A stretch of DNA of 64,000 nucleotides from Neisseria lactamica (GTDB taxonomy: Bacteria; Pseudomonadota; Gammaproteobacteria; Burkholderiales; Neisseriaceae): the NCBI RefSeq assembly GCF_901482445.1, contig NZ_LR590477.1, positions 62,001-126,000 on the forward strand, written 5' to 3'. Made by a program: the position numbers and the translations under genes. The first letter of the stretch is position 1. Each line of letters begins with the position of its first letter. Shown in pieces: positions 49,525-58,957 of the stretch. Below the pieces are notes generated by a model. It saw only the letters and a list, made by a program, of their open reading frames with translations. It was not told the DNA's origin and did not search any database.

Positions 49525-52346
49525 ATAAGAAACACGGTTTTCCGCTTACTCTGACTGCCTTGGCCATTGCAACCGCTTTTCCGGCTTATGCGGCAAACCC
49601 TGAAACGGCGGCGCAAAGTCAATCATTGAAAGAGGTTACCGTCCGTGCCGCCAAAGTGGGACGGCGATCGAAAGAGGCGACCGGTTTGGGCAAAATCGTC
49701 AAAACGTCGGAAACGTTGAACAAAGAACAGGTACTCGGTATCCGCGACCTGACGCGCTACGATCCGGGCGTGGCGGTTGTCGAACAGGGCAACGGCGCGA
49801 GCGGCGGCTACTCGATACGCGGTGTGGATAAAAACCGTGTGGCGGTTTCGGTTGACGGCGTTGCCCAAATACAGGCGTTTACCGTGCAGGGATCGTTGAG
49901 CGGATACGGCGGACGCGGCGGCAGCGGTGCAATCAACGAAATCGAATATGAAAACATCAGCACGGTGGAAATCGACAAAGGCGCCGGTTCGTCCGATCAC
50001 GGCAGCGGCGCACTCGGCGGCGCGGTCGCTTTCCGCACCAAAGAGGCGGCGGATTTGATTTCAGACGGAAAAAGCTGGGGAATACAGGCAAAAACCGCCT
50101 ACGGCAGTAAAAACCGCCAATTTATGAAGTCGCTCGGCGCGGGTTTCAGCAAAGACGGTTGGGAAGGGCTGTTCATCCGAACCGAACGCCAAGGGCGGGA
50201 AACGCGCCCGCACGGCGATATTGCGGACGGGGTGGAATACGGCATAGACCGTTTGGATGCGTTCCGCCAGACATACGATATTCAGAATCCGAATAAAAAG
50301 GCGGAATATTTCCTGGCGGAGGGCGAGCGTGAACCCAAGCCCGTGGCAAAATTGGCGGGCAACGGGAAATATTTGAAAAACCAGCTCAACCGCTGGGTGG
50401 AAGAACGTAAGAAAAACAATCAGCCTTTAAGTGCAGAAGAAGAAGCGATGGTGCGGGAGGCGCAGGCGCGCCACGAAAACCTGTCCGCCCAATCGTACAC
50501 GGGCGGCGGCAGGATATTGCCCGATCCGATGGATTACCGCAGCGGCTCTTGGCTTGCCAAGCTGGGCTACCGCTTCGGCGGCAGGCATTATGTCGGCGGC
50601 GTGTTTGAGGATACCAAACAGCGTTACGACATCCGCGATATGACGGAAAAACAGTATTACGGTACGGACGAGTCGAAAAAGTTTAGCGACAAGAGCGGGG
50701 TGTACGACGGCGACGATTTCCGCGACGGCTTGTATTTTGTGCCGAATATAGAAGAGTGGAAAGGCGATAAAAATTTGGTCAAGGGCATAGGTTTGAAATA
50801 TTCCCGCACCAAATTTATCGACGAACATCACCGCCGCCGCCGTATGGGTTTGCTGTATCGTTATGAAAATGAGAAATACTCGGACAACTGGGCGGACAAG
50901 GCGGTGTTGTCGTTTGACAAACAGGGCGTGGCAACCGACAACAACGCGCTGAAGCTGAATTGCGCCGTGTATCCTTCCGTGGACAAATCCTGCCGCGCGT
51001 CGGCAGACAAACCGTATTCCTACGACAGCAGCGACCGTTTCCACTACCGCGAACAGCACAATGTTTTGAATGCCTCGTTTGAGAAGTCGCTGAAAAACAA
51101 ATGGACGAAACACCATCTGACCTTGGGCTTCGGTTACGATGCTTCCAAAGCGGTCTCCCGTCCTGAACAGCTTTCCCACAATGCGGCAAGGATTTCGGAA
51201 CACACGGGGGAGTACACCGACGACGATAAAGATAAGTACCGTTTGGGCAAGCCCGAAGTCGTCGAAGGGTCGGTCTGCGGCTACATCGAAACCCTGCGTT
51301 CCCGCAAATGCGTGCCAAGAAAAATCAACGGCAGCAATATCCACATTTCTTTGAACAATCGTTTTTCAATCGGCAAATATTTTGATTTCAGCTTGGGCGG
51401 CAGGTACGACCGGCAAAACTTTACCACGCGGGAAGAACTCGTCCGCAGCGGGCGGTATGTTAACCGTTCGTGGAACAGCGGCATCGTGTTCAAACCGAAC
51501 CGGCATTTTTCTTTGTCTTACCGCGCCTCCAGCGGCTTCAGAACGCCCTCATTCCAAGAACTTTTCGGGATAGATATTTATCACGATTATCCGAAAGGCT
51601 GGCAGCGTCCCGCCCTGAAATCGGAAAAGGCAGCCAACCGCGAAATCGGTTTGCAGTGGAAGGGCGACTTCGGCTTTTTGGAAATCAGCAGCTTCCGCAA
51701 CCGTTATACCGATATGATTGCCGTTGCCGATCAAAAAACCAAATTGCCGGATTCAACAGGACGATTGACAGAGATTGATATACGCGATTATTACAATGCC
51801 CAAAATATGTCGCTCCAAGGCATTAATATATTGGGAAAAATCGACTGGAACGGCGTGTACGGCAAACTGCCCGAAGGTTTGTACACGACTTTGGCGTACA
51901 ACCGCATCAAACCGAAATCGGTATCCAACCGGCCGGACTTGTCCCTCCGCAGCTATGCTTTGGATGCGGTACAGCCGTCGCGTTATGTTTTGGGGTTCGG
52001 ATACGACCAGCCCGAGGGGAAATGGGGCGCAAACATTATGCTGACCTATTCCAAAGGGAAAAACCCTGATGAACTTGCTTATCTGGCAGGCGATCAAAAA
52101 CGATATTCGGCAGGAAGGGTTACGTCTTCTTGGAAAACGGCAGACGTTTCCGCTTATCTGAATCTGAAAAAACGGCTGACCTTGAGGGCGGCTATCTACA
52201 ATATCGGCAACTACCGCTACGTTACTTGGGAATCCTTGCGCCAGACTGCGGAAAGCACGGCAAACCGACGCAGCGAAGACAGCAACTATGGAAGGTATGC
52301 CGCACCGGGCAGAAACTTCAGCCTCGCGCTTGAAATGAAGTTTTAA
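49521..52346 (+). CDS. lbpA: Lactoferrin-binding protein A, TonB-dependent receptor
   Basis: LbpA extracts iron from lactoferrin and passes it to the periplasm, powered by TonB. The 941-residue precursor has a signal peptide ending AYAANP, the TonB box LKEVTVRAAKV, a plug domain (about 45-190, with YSIRGVDKNRVAVSVDGV) and a 22-strand barrel ending in Phe (LALEMKF). Length is close to the meningococcal protein. ATGA overlap with lbpB couples translation. The iron should enter through FbpABC, encoded at 6.7-10.4 kb. Confidence 0.97.
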   Translation: MNKKHGFPLTLTALAIATAFPAYAANPETAAQSQSLKEVTVRAAKVGRRSKEATGLGKIVKTSETLNKEQVLGIRDLTRYDPGVAVVEQGNGASGGYSIRGVDKNRVAVSVDGVAQIQAFTVQGSLSGYGGRGGSGAINEIEYENISTVEIDKGAGSSDHGSGALGGAVAFRTKEAADLISDGKSWGIQAKTAYGSKNRQFMKSLGAGFSKDGWEGLFIRTERQGRETRPHGDIADGVEYGIDRLDAFRQTYDIQNPNKKAEYFLAEGEREPKPVAKLAGNGKYLKNQLNRWVEERKKNNQPLSAEEEAMVREAQARHENLSAQSYTGGGRILPDPMDYRSGSWLAKLGYRFGGRHYVGGVFEDTKQRYDIRDMTEKQYYGTDESKKFSDKSGVYDGDDFRDGLYFVPNIEEWKGDKNLVKGIGLKYSRTKFIDEHHRRRRMGLLYRYENEKYSDNWADKAVLSFDKQGVATDNNALKLNCAVYPSVDKSCRASADKPYSYDSSDRFHYREQHNVLNASFEKSLKNKWTKHHLTLGFGYDASKAVSRPEQLSHNAARISEHTGEYTDDDKDKYRLGKPEVVEGSVCGYIETLRSRKCVPRKINGSNIHISLNNRFSIGKYFDFSLGGRYDRQNFTTREELVRSGRYVNRSWNSGIVFKPNRHFSLSYRASSGFRTPSFQELFGIDIYHDYPKGWQRPALKSEKAANREIGLQWKGDFGFLEISSFRNRYTDMIAVADQKTKLPDSTGRLTEIDIRDYYNAQNMSLQGINILGKIDWNGVYGKLPEGLYTTLAYNRIKPKSVSNRPDLSLRSYALDAVQPSRYVLGFGYDQPEGKWGANIMLTYSKGKNPDELAYLAGDQKRYSAGRVTSSWKTADVSAYLNLKKRLTLRAAIYNIGNYRYVTWESLRQTAESTANRRSEDSNYGRYAAPGRNFSLALEMKF

Positions 52347-52454
52347 AGGAAATGCCGTCTGAAAGCTTGATCTGCACCCCAAAAGTCGGACTAAACCGCC
52401 AACTGATTAAGGTGCAGGTTTTTTTGATTCAATATAAACAAGATTTCCGTCGTC
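52347..52454 (+). other. lbpA downstream segment with DUS and possible terminator or IS remnant
   Basis: A DUS (52351-52362) is followed by CTGCACC (52372-52378) pairing with GGTGCAG (52411-52417) and a T7 run. The loop begins CCCAAAAGTCGGACTAA, resembling the outer end of IS3-family elements, so it may be an IS relic that works as a terminator. Confidence 0.45.
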
Positions 52455-53900
52455 ATTCCCGCGCAGGCGGGAATCTAGGTCTGTCGGTGCGGAAACTTAT
52501 CGGGTAAAACGGTTTCTTGAGATTTTGCGTCCTAGATTCCCACTTTCGTGGGAATGACGGGATGCAGGTTTCCGTACGGATGGATTCGTCATTCCCGCGA
52601 AGGCGGGAATCTAGACATTCAATGCTAAAGCAATTTATCGGAAATGACTGAAACTCAAAAAACTGGATTCCCACTTTCGTGGGAATGACGAATTTCAGGT
52701 TGCTGTTTTTGGTTTTCCGTTTTTGTGAAAATAACAGGATTTTAGCTTGTGGGTCTTTACAGGAAAAAACAGAAACCGCTCCGCCGTCATTCCCGCGCAG
52801 GCGGGAATCCAGACATTCAATGCTAAGGCAATTTATCGGAAATGACTGAAACTCAAAAAACTGGATTCCCACTTTCGTGGGAATGACGAATTTCAGGTTG
52901 CTGTTTTTGATTTTCTGTTTTTGTGAAAATAACAGGATATTAGCTTGTGGGTATTTACCGGAAAAAACAGAAACCGCTCCGCCGTCATTCCCGCGCAGGC
53001 GGGAATCCAGACATTCAATGCTAAGGCAATTTATCGGAAATGACTGAAACTCAAAAAACTGGATTCCTACTTTCGTGGGAATGACGAATTTCAGGTTGCT
53101 GTTTTGGTTTTCTGTTTTTGTGAAAATAACAGGATTTTAGCTTGTGGGTATTTACCGGAAAAAACAGAAACCGCTCCGCCGTCATTCCCGCGTAGGCGGG
53201 AATCTAGACATTCAATGCTAAGGCAATTTATCGGGAATGACTGAAACTCAAAAAACTGGATTCCCACTTTCGTGGGAATGACGCGATTAGAGTTTCAAAA
53301 TTTATTCTAAATAGCTGAAACTCAACGCACTGGATTCCCGCCTGCGCGGGAATGACGAAGTGGAAGTTACCTGAAACTTAAAACAAGCGAAACCGAACGA
53401 ACCAGATTCCCACTTTCGTGGGAATGACGAATTTCAGGTTGCTGTTTTTGGTTTTCTGTTTTTGTGAAAATAACAGGGTTTTAGCTTGTGGGTATTTACC
53501 GGAAAAAACAGAAACCGCTCCGCCGTCATTCCCGCGCAGGCGGGAATCTAGACATTCAATGCTAAGGCAATTTATCGGAAATGACTGAAACTCAAAAAAC
53601 TGGATTCCCACTTTCGTGGGAATGACGGGATGCAGGTTTCCGTATGGATGGATTCGTCATTCCCGCGCAGGCGGGAATCTAGACATTCAATGCTAAGGCA
53701 ATTTACCGGAAATGACTGAAACTCAAAAAACTGGATTCCCACTTTCGTGGGAATGACGCGATTAGAGTTTCAAAATTTATTCTAAATAGCTGAAACTCAA
53801 CGCACTGGATTCCCGCCTGCGCGGGAATGACGAAGTGGAAGTTACTCGAAACTTAAAACAAGCGAAACCGAACGAGCCGGATTCCCGCTTGCGCGGGAAT
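52455..53900. repeat. dRS3/NIME repeat array, about 18 units
   Basis: I count 18 copies of the 20-bp inverted repeat ATTCCC-N8-GGGAAT (first 52455-52474, last 53881-53900; one copy at 53063 has a T change). They are separated by recurrent RS blocks of about 50-100 bp, such as the one with AACTCAAAAAACTGG and another with AATTTCAGGTTGCTG. This is the neisserial intergenic mosaic element; dRS3 is a target for filamentous phage and IS integration and for recombination between genes. No coding frame is credible. Confidence 0.95.
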
Positions 53901-53963
53901 GACGGGATTAGGTTTTCAAAATTCATCAGAAATTACTGATTTAATAACATAAATTTTTTAGAT

Positions 53964-54118
53964 TATAGTGGATTAACAAAAATCAGGACAAGGCGACGAA
54001 GCCGCAGACAGTACAAATAGTACGGAACCGATTCACTTGGTGCTTCAGCACCTTAGAGAATCGTTCTCTTTGAGCTAAGGCGAGGCAACGCCGTACTGGT
54101 TTTTGTTAATCCACTATA
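53964..54118. repeat. Correia repeat enclosed element (CREE), 155 bp
   Basis: TATAGTGGATTAACAAAAA and TTTTTGTTAATCCACTATA form the terminal inverted repeats. The core is that of the element at 31412-31568 in the opposite orientation. It lies 28 bp beyond the trpF stop and could act on trpF transcript ends. Confidence 0.95.
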
Positions 54119-54146
54119 AGTCATTCCGGCGGCAATTTTTGTTGCT

Positions 54147-54773
54147 TTAACGGGATAGGCGGTTGGCGGTTGCGATAAAGGCGGCAACTTTGGCGGGGTC
54201 TTTTTTGCCTTTAGACGCTTCCACGCCGCCGGATACGTCGACCGCTTCCGCTCCGGTGATGCGGATGGCTTCGTCGACGTTTTCAGGGGTCAGCCCGCCG
54301 GCAAGCACCCACGGTTTGCCCGAATATTCCGCTAACAGCGTCCAGTCGAAGCGGTGTCCGGTGCCGCCGTATTCCGAAGGGTGATAGGCATCGAACAGCA
54401 GTGCCTGAGCGTTGGGAAAACGGTGGGTGGCGTTTCGGATGTCTGATGCCGTCTGAACACGAATGGCCTTGATATAGGGGCGGTGGAACTGGCGGCAGAA
54501 TACGTCGTCTTCGTCGCCGTGGAATTGGATGATGTGTATCGGCACTTCGGCAAGGATGCGGCGGATGTTTTGCGCGCTTTCGTTGACGAAAAGGGCGACA
54601 ACGCTGACAAACGGCGGCAGTGCGGCGGCGATTTCTTTTGCGCGGGCAATATCGACGGCCCGGCTGCTGCCTTGGAAAAAGACCAGCCCGACGGCATCTG
54701 CACCTGCCGCTGCGGCGGCCGCTGCGTCTTCCGGTGTGGTGATGCCGCAGATTTTGGTGCGGATTTTCCTCAT
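54147..54773 (-). CDS. trpF: Phosphoribosylanthranilate isomerase
   Basis: TrpF converts phosphoribosylanthranilate to CdRP in tryptophan synthesis. From the ATG at 54773 (MRKIRTKICGITTPEDAAAA) the product is 208 residues; catalytic Cys is in KICGIT and Asp in LLFDAYHPSEYGGTG. Phosphate-binding LAGGLTPENV and VDVSGGVEASKGKKD follow. The frame upstream is a translated DUS region. It is 58 bp downstream of greB. Confidence 0.96.
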   Translation of the reverse strand: MRKIRTKICGITTPEDAAAAAAAGADAVGLVFFQGSSRAVDIARAKEIAAALPPFVSVVALFVNESAQNIRRILAEVPIHIIQFHGDEDDVFCRQFHRPYIKAIRVQTASDIRNATHRFPNAQALLFDAYHPSEYGGTGHRFDWTLLAEYSGKPWVLAGGLTPENVDEAIRITGAEAVDVSGGVEASKGKKDPAKVAAFIATANRLSR

Positions 54774-54831
54774 TCGGTATTCCTTTATTTGGGAAACGGC
54801 GCGTTTGTGCCGTTTCAGACGGCATTCTCGA

Positions 54832-55323
54832 TCAGTCGATTTTGATGTATTCGACAGAAAGGATTTCAATTTCCTCACGCCCTTCCGGCGTGTTCAAAAC
54901 CACTTCGTCGCCTTCACGCGCTTTAATCAGACAACGAGCCAACGGCGAAATCCAAGAAATTTTGTTTTGCGCGGTATCGATTTCATCGATGCCGACAATT
55001 TTGACGGTTTGCTCGCGCCCGTCGCCGCGCAACAGCCCGACCGTCGCGCCGAAAAACACTTGGTCGGTCGCTTCGCGCAATTCGGGATCGACGACGACGG
55101 CAGCTTCCAAACGCTTGGTCAGGAAACGGATGCGGCGGTCGATTTCGCGCATACGGCGTTTGCCGTAAAGATAGTCGCCGTTTTCGCTGCGGTCGCCGTT
55201 GCCTGCCGCCCAGTTGACGATTTGGACGATTTCGGGGCGTTCTTTGTTGACCAGCTGATACAGCTCGTCTTTCAATGCCTGCCAGCCGGTCGGCGTGATG
55301 TAGTTTTTGGTTTCGGTACTCAT
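54832..55323 (-). CDS. greB: Transcription elongation factor GreB
   Basis: GreB enters the RNA polymerase secondary channel to trigger cleavage of backtracked RNA. The 163-residue protein has the N-terminal coiled coil with the acidic tip GDRSENGDYLYGKRRMREID and the C-terminal FKBP-like domain ISPLARCLIKAREGDEVVL. The K-R-R-M-R-E-I-D segment and slightly longer coil fit GreB rather than GreA. Confidence 0.93.
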   Translation of the reverse strand: MSTETKNYITPTGWQALKDELYQLVNKERPEIVQIVNWAAGNGDRSENGDYLYGKRRMREIDRRIRFLTKRLEAAVVVDPELREATDQVFFGATVGLLRGDGREQTVKIVGIDEIDTAQNKISWISPLARCLIKAREGDEVVLNTPEGREEIEILSVEYIKID

Positions 55324-55366
55324 ATTGCGTGCGGATGAAATGGGAAATGTGATGCCGATATGGGAA

Positions 55367-55406
55367 ATGCCGTCTGAAAACCCAACGTTCGGATTTCAGA
55401 CGGCAT
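55367..55406. terminator. DUS inverted-repeat terminator of purF
   Basis: ATGCCGTCTGAA (55367-55378) and its reverse complement (55395-55406) with a 16-nt loop, 16 bp beyond the purF stop. Confidence 0.83.
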
Positions 55407-55422
55407 CGCGGTTTGGGAAGTC

Positions 55423-56967
55423 TTATTCTTCGTCGCCCGCATCGCTGATGCTGATGCTGTGTTCCATCCTGCTCGGGTGGATTTTCAGGCCGCCGCAGCC
55501 GGATTTCTCGGCGGACAGGCGGTCGAGGTAGGCATCATCGATGTCGCCGGTTTGATAAATGCCGTTGAAACAGGACGAATCGAAGGATTCGATTTTCGGA
55601 TTGAGTGCTTTGACGACGGTTTCCAAATCGCCCAAGTCTTGAAACACGATGCCGTCCGCGCCGATTTCGGCGGCGATTTCCGCCGCGCTGCGCCCATTGG
55701 CAATCAACTCTTCGCGCGTGGGCATATCGATGCCGTACACATTGGGATAGCGCACTTCGGGCGCGGCGGAGGCGATATAGACTTTGCGCGCGCCCGCCGC
55801 GCGTACCATTTCGACGATTTCACGGCTGGTCGTACCGCGCACGATGGAGTCGTCCACCAGCAACACGCTTTTGCCTGCAAATTCGGTTTCCATCGGGCTG
55901 AGTTTTTGGCGCACGGATTTTTTACGCGTCGCCTGACCGGGCATAATAAAGGTGCGGCCAATATAGCGGTTTTTAATCAAACCCTCGCGGTAAGGCTTTT
56001 TGAGGTGGACGGCAAGCTCCATCGCGCTGGGGCGGCTGGTGTCGGGAATGGGCATCACGACGTCGATGTCGTCCACGGGCAGCTCGCGTTTGATTTTTTC
56101 CGCCAAGGACACGCCCATATCCAAGCGCGATTGGTAAACCGATACACCGTCAATCACAGAGTCGGGGCGGGCGAAATAGACGTATTCGAAAAGGCAGGGG
56201 CTGAGTTTGGCCTTATCGCTGCATTGGCGGGCGATGATTGTGCCGTCAAAGCCGACGAATACTGCTTCGCCCGGCCGGATGTCGCGTTCCAAATCGTAGG
56301 CAAGCGCGTTGAAGGCAACGGATTCGGAGGCGACGGCATAGGATTTTCTGCCTGCTTCGTCGGTTTGCGAACCCAATGCCAGCGGACGGATGCCGTAAGG
56401 ATCGCGGAAGGCGACCATGCCGTAGCCCGCAATCATGGCAACCACGCCGTATGCGCCGCGCACCAGACGGTGGACTTCGGCAACAGCGTTGAAAATATTG
56501 TCGATATTGAGCCGGTGCGGATCGGCGTTTTTGGAGACTTCGCGGCGCAATTCGTGCGCGAAGACGTTGAGCAAAACTTCGGAATCGGAGCTGGTGTTGA
56601 CGTGGCGCAGGTGTTTGTTGCACACGTTTTCATACAGTTCGGCAGTGTTGGTGAGGTTGCCGTTGTGCGCCAAAACGATGCCGAAAGGCGAGCTGACGTA
56701 GAAAGGCTGCGCTTCCGCGCTGCTGCCCGCGTTGCCCGCCGTGGGATAACGGACATGGGCGATGCCGGCGTTGCCGGTCAAATCGCGCATATTGCGCGTG
56801 CGGAACACTTCGCGCACCATTCCTTTGCCTTTGTGCATATGGAAGGTGCCGCCTTCGGCCGTTACAATGCCCGCCGCATCCTGCCCCCTGTGCTGCAACA
56901 TCTGCAAACCGTCGTACAGAAGCTGGTTCACGGGTTCATGACTGACCAAACCTAATACGCCGCACAT
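55423..56967 (-). CDS. purF: Amidophosphoribosyltransferase
   Basis: PurF commits PRPP to purine synthesis using glutamine ammonia. The nucleophile Cys2 is exposed after Met removal (MCGVLGLVSHEPVNQLLYDG), and the N-terminal glutaminase includes HRGQDAAGI and VRYPTAGN. The PRPP site is VLLVDDSIVRGTTSREIVEM. 514 residues, as in the family. It is the last of the folC-dedD-cvpA-purF block. Confidence 0.97.
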   Translation of the reverse strand: MCGVLGLVSHEPVNQLLYDGLQMLQHRGQDAAGIVTAEGGTFHMHKGKGMVREVFRTRNMRDLTGNAGIAHVRYPTAGNAGSSAEAQPFYVSSPFGIVLAHNGNLTNTAELYENVCNKHLRHVNTSSDSEVLLNVFAHELRREVSKNADPHRLNIDNIFNAVAEVHRLVRGAYGVVAMIAGYGMVAFRDPYGIRPLALGSQTDEAGRKSYAVASESVAFNALAYDLERDIRPGEAVFVGFDGTIIARQCSDKAKLSPCLFEYVYFARPDSVIDGVSVYQSRLDMGVSLAEKIKRELPVDDIDVVMPIPDTSRPSAMELAVHLKKPYREGLIKNRYIGRTFIMPGQATRKKSVRQKLSPMETEFAGKSVLLVDDSIVRGTTSREIVEMVRAAGARKVYIASAAPEVRYPNVYGIDMPTREELIANGRSAAEIAAEIGADGIVFQDLGDLETVVKALNPKIESFDSSCFNGIYQTGDIDDAYLDRLSAEKSGCGGLKIHPSRMEHSISISDAGDEE

Positions 56968-57372
56968 ATCGTCTTCTCCGATTCGAGGTTTAAGGGTAAA
57001 ACGGAATTATAAAGCAAACGGCGGTTTTTTGCCCGAATTGCCGACAATGCCCGATGAGGGGCGGGCAGGCGCGGTATGGCGGATAAAGCCGGGCCGGTTA
57101 TGCGGGGCGGCGTGTGCGGCAGGGGAAATATTTCCCGCAAAAATGCCGTCTGAAGGCTTCAGACGGCATTTTTTACGCGGTTTCCGCCGCCGTGTGCGGG
57201 TCGCCCAAACCGCCTGCCGCCGCCTCGGCACGCTCCCACATCAAAGAGGGCGGCACGCGGTACACGGGGCATATCTTGGGCGGTTGCGTTTTTAATGTTT
57301 AAAACCCCGTCTTTGGCGGCGGCATCGGAAACCGGAATCAGCCTGATGCCGTCTGAAACGACCGCAGGGCAA
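56968..57372. other. 405-bp intergenic region between cvpA and purF
   Basis: A DUS pair at 57143-57169 (terminator-like, followed by a T-run) and a single DUS at 57346-57357 are visible. No credible gene is present. The hairpin would separate cvpA transcripts from purF, unlike the tighter E. coli arrangement. Confidence 0.65.
57143..57169. terminator. DUS inverted-repeat terminator between cvpA and purF
   Basis: ATGCCGTCTGAA (57143-57154) and its reverse complement (57158-57169) with a 3-nt loop, then a T-run on the plus side and an A-run on the minus side. Confidence 0.82.
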
Positions 57373-57870
57373 TCAATCGTCTTCCAAAGTTTCCGCCGTG
57401 CCGCCGCTATGGTTTAACACCGCTTCGGAAAGCGATACGAAAAACGGCAGGGTGTAAGATTGCCGCCATTCTTCCGTATCGGGGAGGTCGGTTTTGGAAG
57501 CGGGCATAACCAGCAGGGTAACGATCAATATCCCTTTTGCCGCACCGAACACGCCGCCCAAAATACGGTTGGCAAAGCCCAGACCGACCGCCGAAACTGC
57601 GCCGGTCAGCAGCGAACGGAGCATTTTCTGGATCAGACAGGCAATGACGAACAGGGAAATAAACGACAGAGCCAATGCAAACAGGCGGGGTTGGAACGAG
57701 GCAAAGGCGAGGTCGGCAAAGGGTGCGGCAAAGAGTTTGGCAAAAAAGAAGGCAATGACCCACGCCGCCAGCGAACCCGCTTCCGCAATCACGCCGCGCA
57801 TCGCGGAAATGAGGATGCAGGCGGCAATGACGGCGGAGACGAGGAGGTCGGCAACGGGGAGGCTATTCAT
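57373..57870 (-). CDS. cvpA: CvpA family membrane protein
   Basis: A 165-residue inner-membrane protein with four hydrophobic segments (about 8-26, 30-52, 62-84, 100-122). CvpA is needed for colicin V production in E. coli and for envelope integrity in other bacteria. LLVSAVIAACILISAMRGVI at the start and GLGFANRILGGVFGAAKGIL are the family blocks. Its start overlaps the dedD-like stop by 8 bp, so they are coupled. Confidence 0.92.
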   Translation of the reverse strand: MNSLPVADLLVSAVIAACILISAMRGVIAEAGSLAAWVIAFFFAKLFAAPFADLAFASFQPRLFALALSFISLFVIACLIQKMLRSLLTGAVSAVGLGFANRILGGVFGAAKGILIVTLLVMPASKTDLPDTEEWRQSYTLPFFVSLSEAVLNHSGGTAETLEDD

Positions 57871-58945
57871 TCGTTACCTGGCCGGCGATACCGTGTACGC
57901 GCAATTTGTTCAAATCGCGTTCGGCATCCCTTGCGTTTTTATAGTTGCTTGATTTGACGCGGTAAACTTTGCCGTTGTCGGTCATAATTTCGGTAATGGT
58001 CGAATCGATGCCCGCCGCCTTCATTTTGCGCTGGAGGCTCAAGGCGCGTTCTTTTTCGGCATAACCTGCCTGAATGGCGGCTTTTTTGCCGGTTTTGTCG
58101 GATTTTTCTTTTTCGGCGGTTTTTCCTGGTCCGGCGGTTTTGGCTTTGTCCGCCTTGTCGGTTTTTTGCGCCGTTTCGTGTTTTTTGCCGTCCGAACTGT
58201 CTTTTTCAGCCGGTTTTTTGCTTTCTGCCTTATCGGATTTTTTCGGTTCTTTTACCGGCTTGTCGGATTTGGCCGTATCCGGTTTGGTTTTTTCGGCGGC
58301 AGTTTTCGGTTTGTCGGCAACTTTTTCGGCGGTTTTGGTTTCTTTGGCTTTGGGCTTGGCTTCGGCGGCGCGTTCCGCTTTTTGCGGTTTTGTTTCGGCA
58401 GTGCGTTTCGGTTTTTCAACCGCTGCCGTATCCGTACTGTCGGCAGTTGCCTGCGCTTTTTCGGCCGCGCCTTGTTTTGCCTCCGCCTGTGCGGTTGCGG
58501 CGGTTTCTTCCGGTTGCGGTTTTTCGGCGGCTTCTTGCGGTTGCGGTTTTGCGGATGCCTCCAAACCTTTGATATTGCTGTCGTCGAGCCGGTTGTTGAT
58601 GATGACCAGCGGTGCGCCGATGTCTTCGGGTTCGCTGATTCCGCCGTCGTCGGCGGGTTTGCCCCCGCCTGCCGCGTCCTGCGGTTTGCCGGCGGCGGTT
58701 TCCCCGTTTCCGGCGGCGGATTTCAAAGCCGGGGCTTGTGCCGCGTTTGCCGTTTGGTTTTCCGTTGCGCCGGTTTCGCCGGCCTGCGGGGCAGGGTTGC
58801 TGTCGGCGGGATCGGAGCTGAGGGCGGCCGCCAGCAGGATGCAGGAGGCGGCAACCAGGCAGCTTGCCGTTACGAGGCGGCGGCGGTTGCGCCGTTTGAG
58901 TTGTTCGTAACCGGTCAGGACTTCGTTTTGTTTGTTTTCGGACAT
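57863..58945 (-). CDS. dedD: SPOR-domain protein, DedD-like
   Basis: A bitopic inner-membrane protein: cytoplasmic basic start (YEQLKRRNRRR), one membrane segment (about 23-42), a long low-complexity periplasmic linker rich in Ala, Lys, Glu and Pro (about 45-285), and a C-terminal SPOR domain (about 286-358, IQAGYAEKERALSLQRKMKA). SPOR domains bind denuded glycan at the division septum. Length 360 is longer than E. coli DedD (220) because of the linker. Position between folC and cvpA matches dedD in E. coli. Confidence 0.9.
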   Translation of the reverse strand: MSENKQNEVLTGYEQLKRRNRRRLVTASCLVAASCILLAAALSSDPADSNPAPQAGETGATENQTANAAQAPALKSAAGNGETAAGKPQDAAGGGKPADDGGISEPEDIGAPLVIINNRLDDSNIKGLEASAKPQPQEAAEKPQPEETAATAQAEAKQGAAEKAQATADSTDTAAVEKPKRTAETKPQKAERAAEAKPKAKETKTAEKVADKPKTAAEKTKPDTAKSDKPVKEPKKSDKAESKKPAEKDSSDGKKHETAQKTDKADKAKTAGPGKTAEKEKSDKTGKKAAIQAGYAEKERALSLQRKMKAAGIDSTITEIMTDNGKVYRVKSSNYKNARDAERDLNKLRVHGIAGQVTNE

Positions 58946-58957
58946 AGAAGTTTCCTT

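Noticed and set aside
52455..53900. A second CRISPR-like array behind lbpA
   Set aside because: The 20-bp units are the dRS3 inverted repeat and the sequences between them recur instead of being unique.
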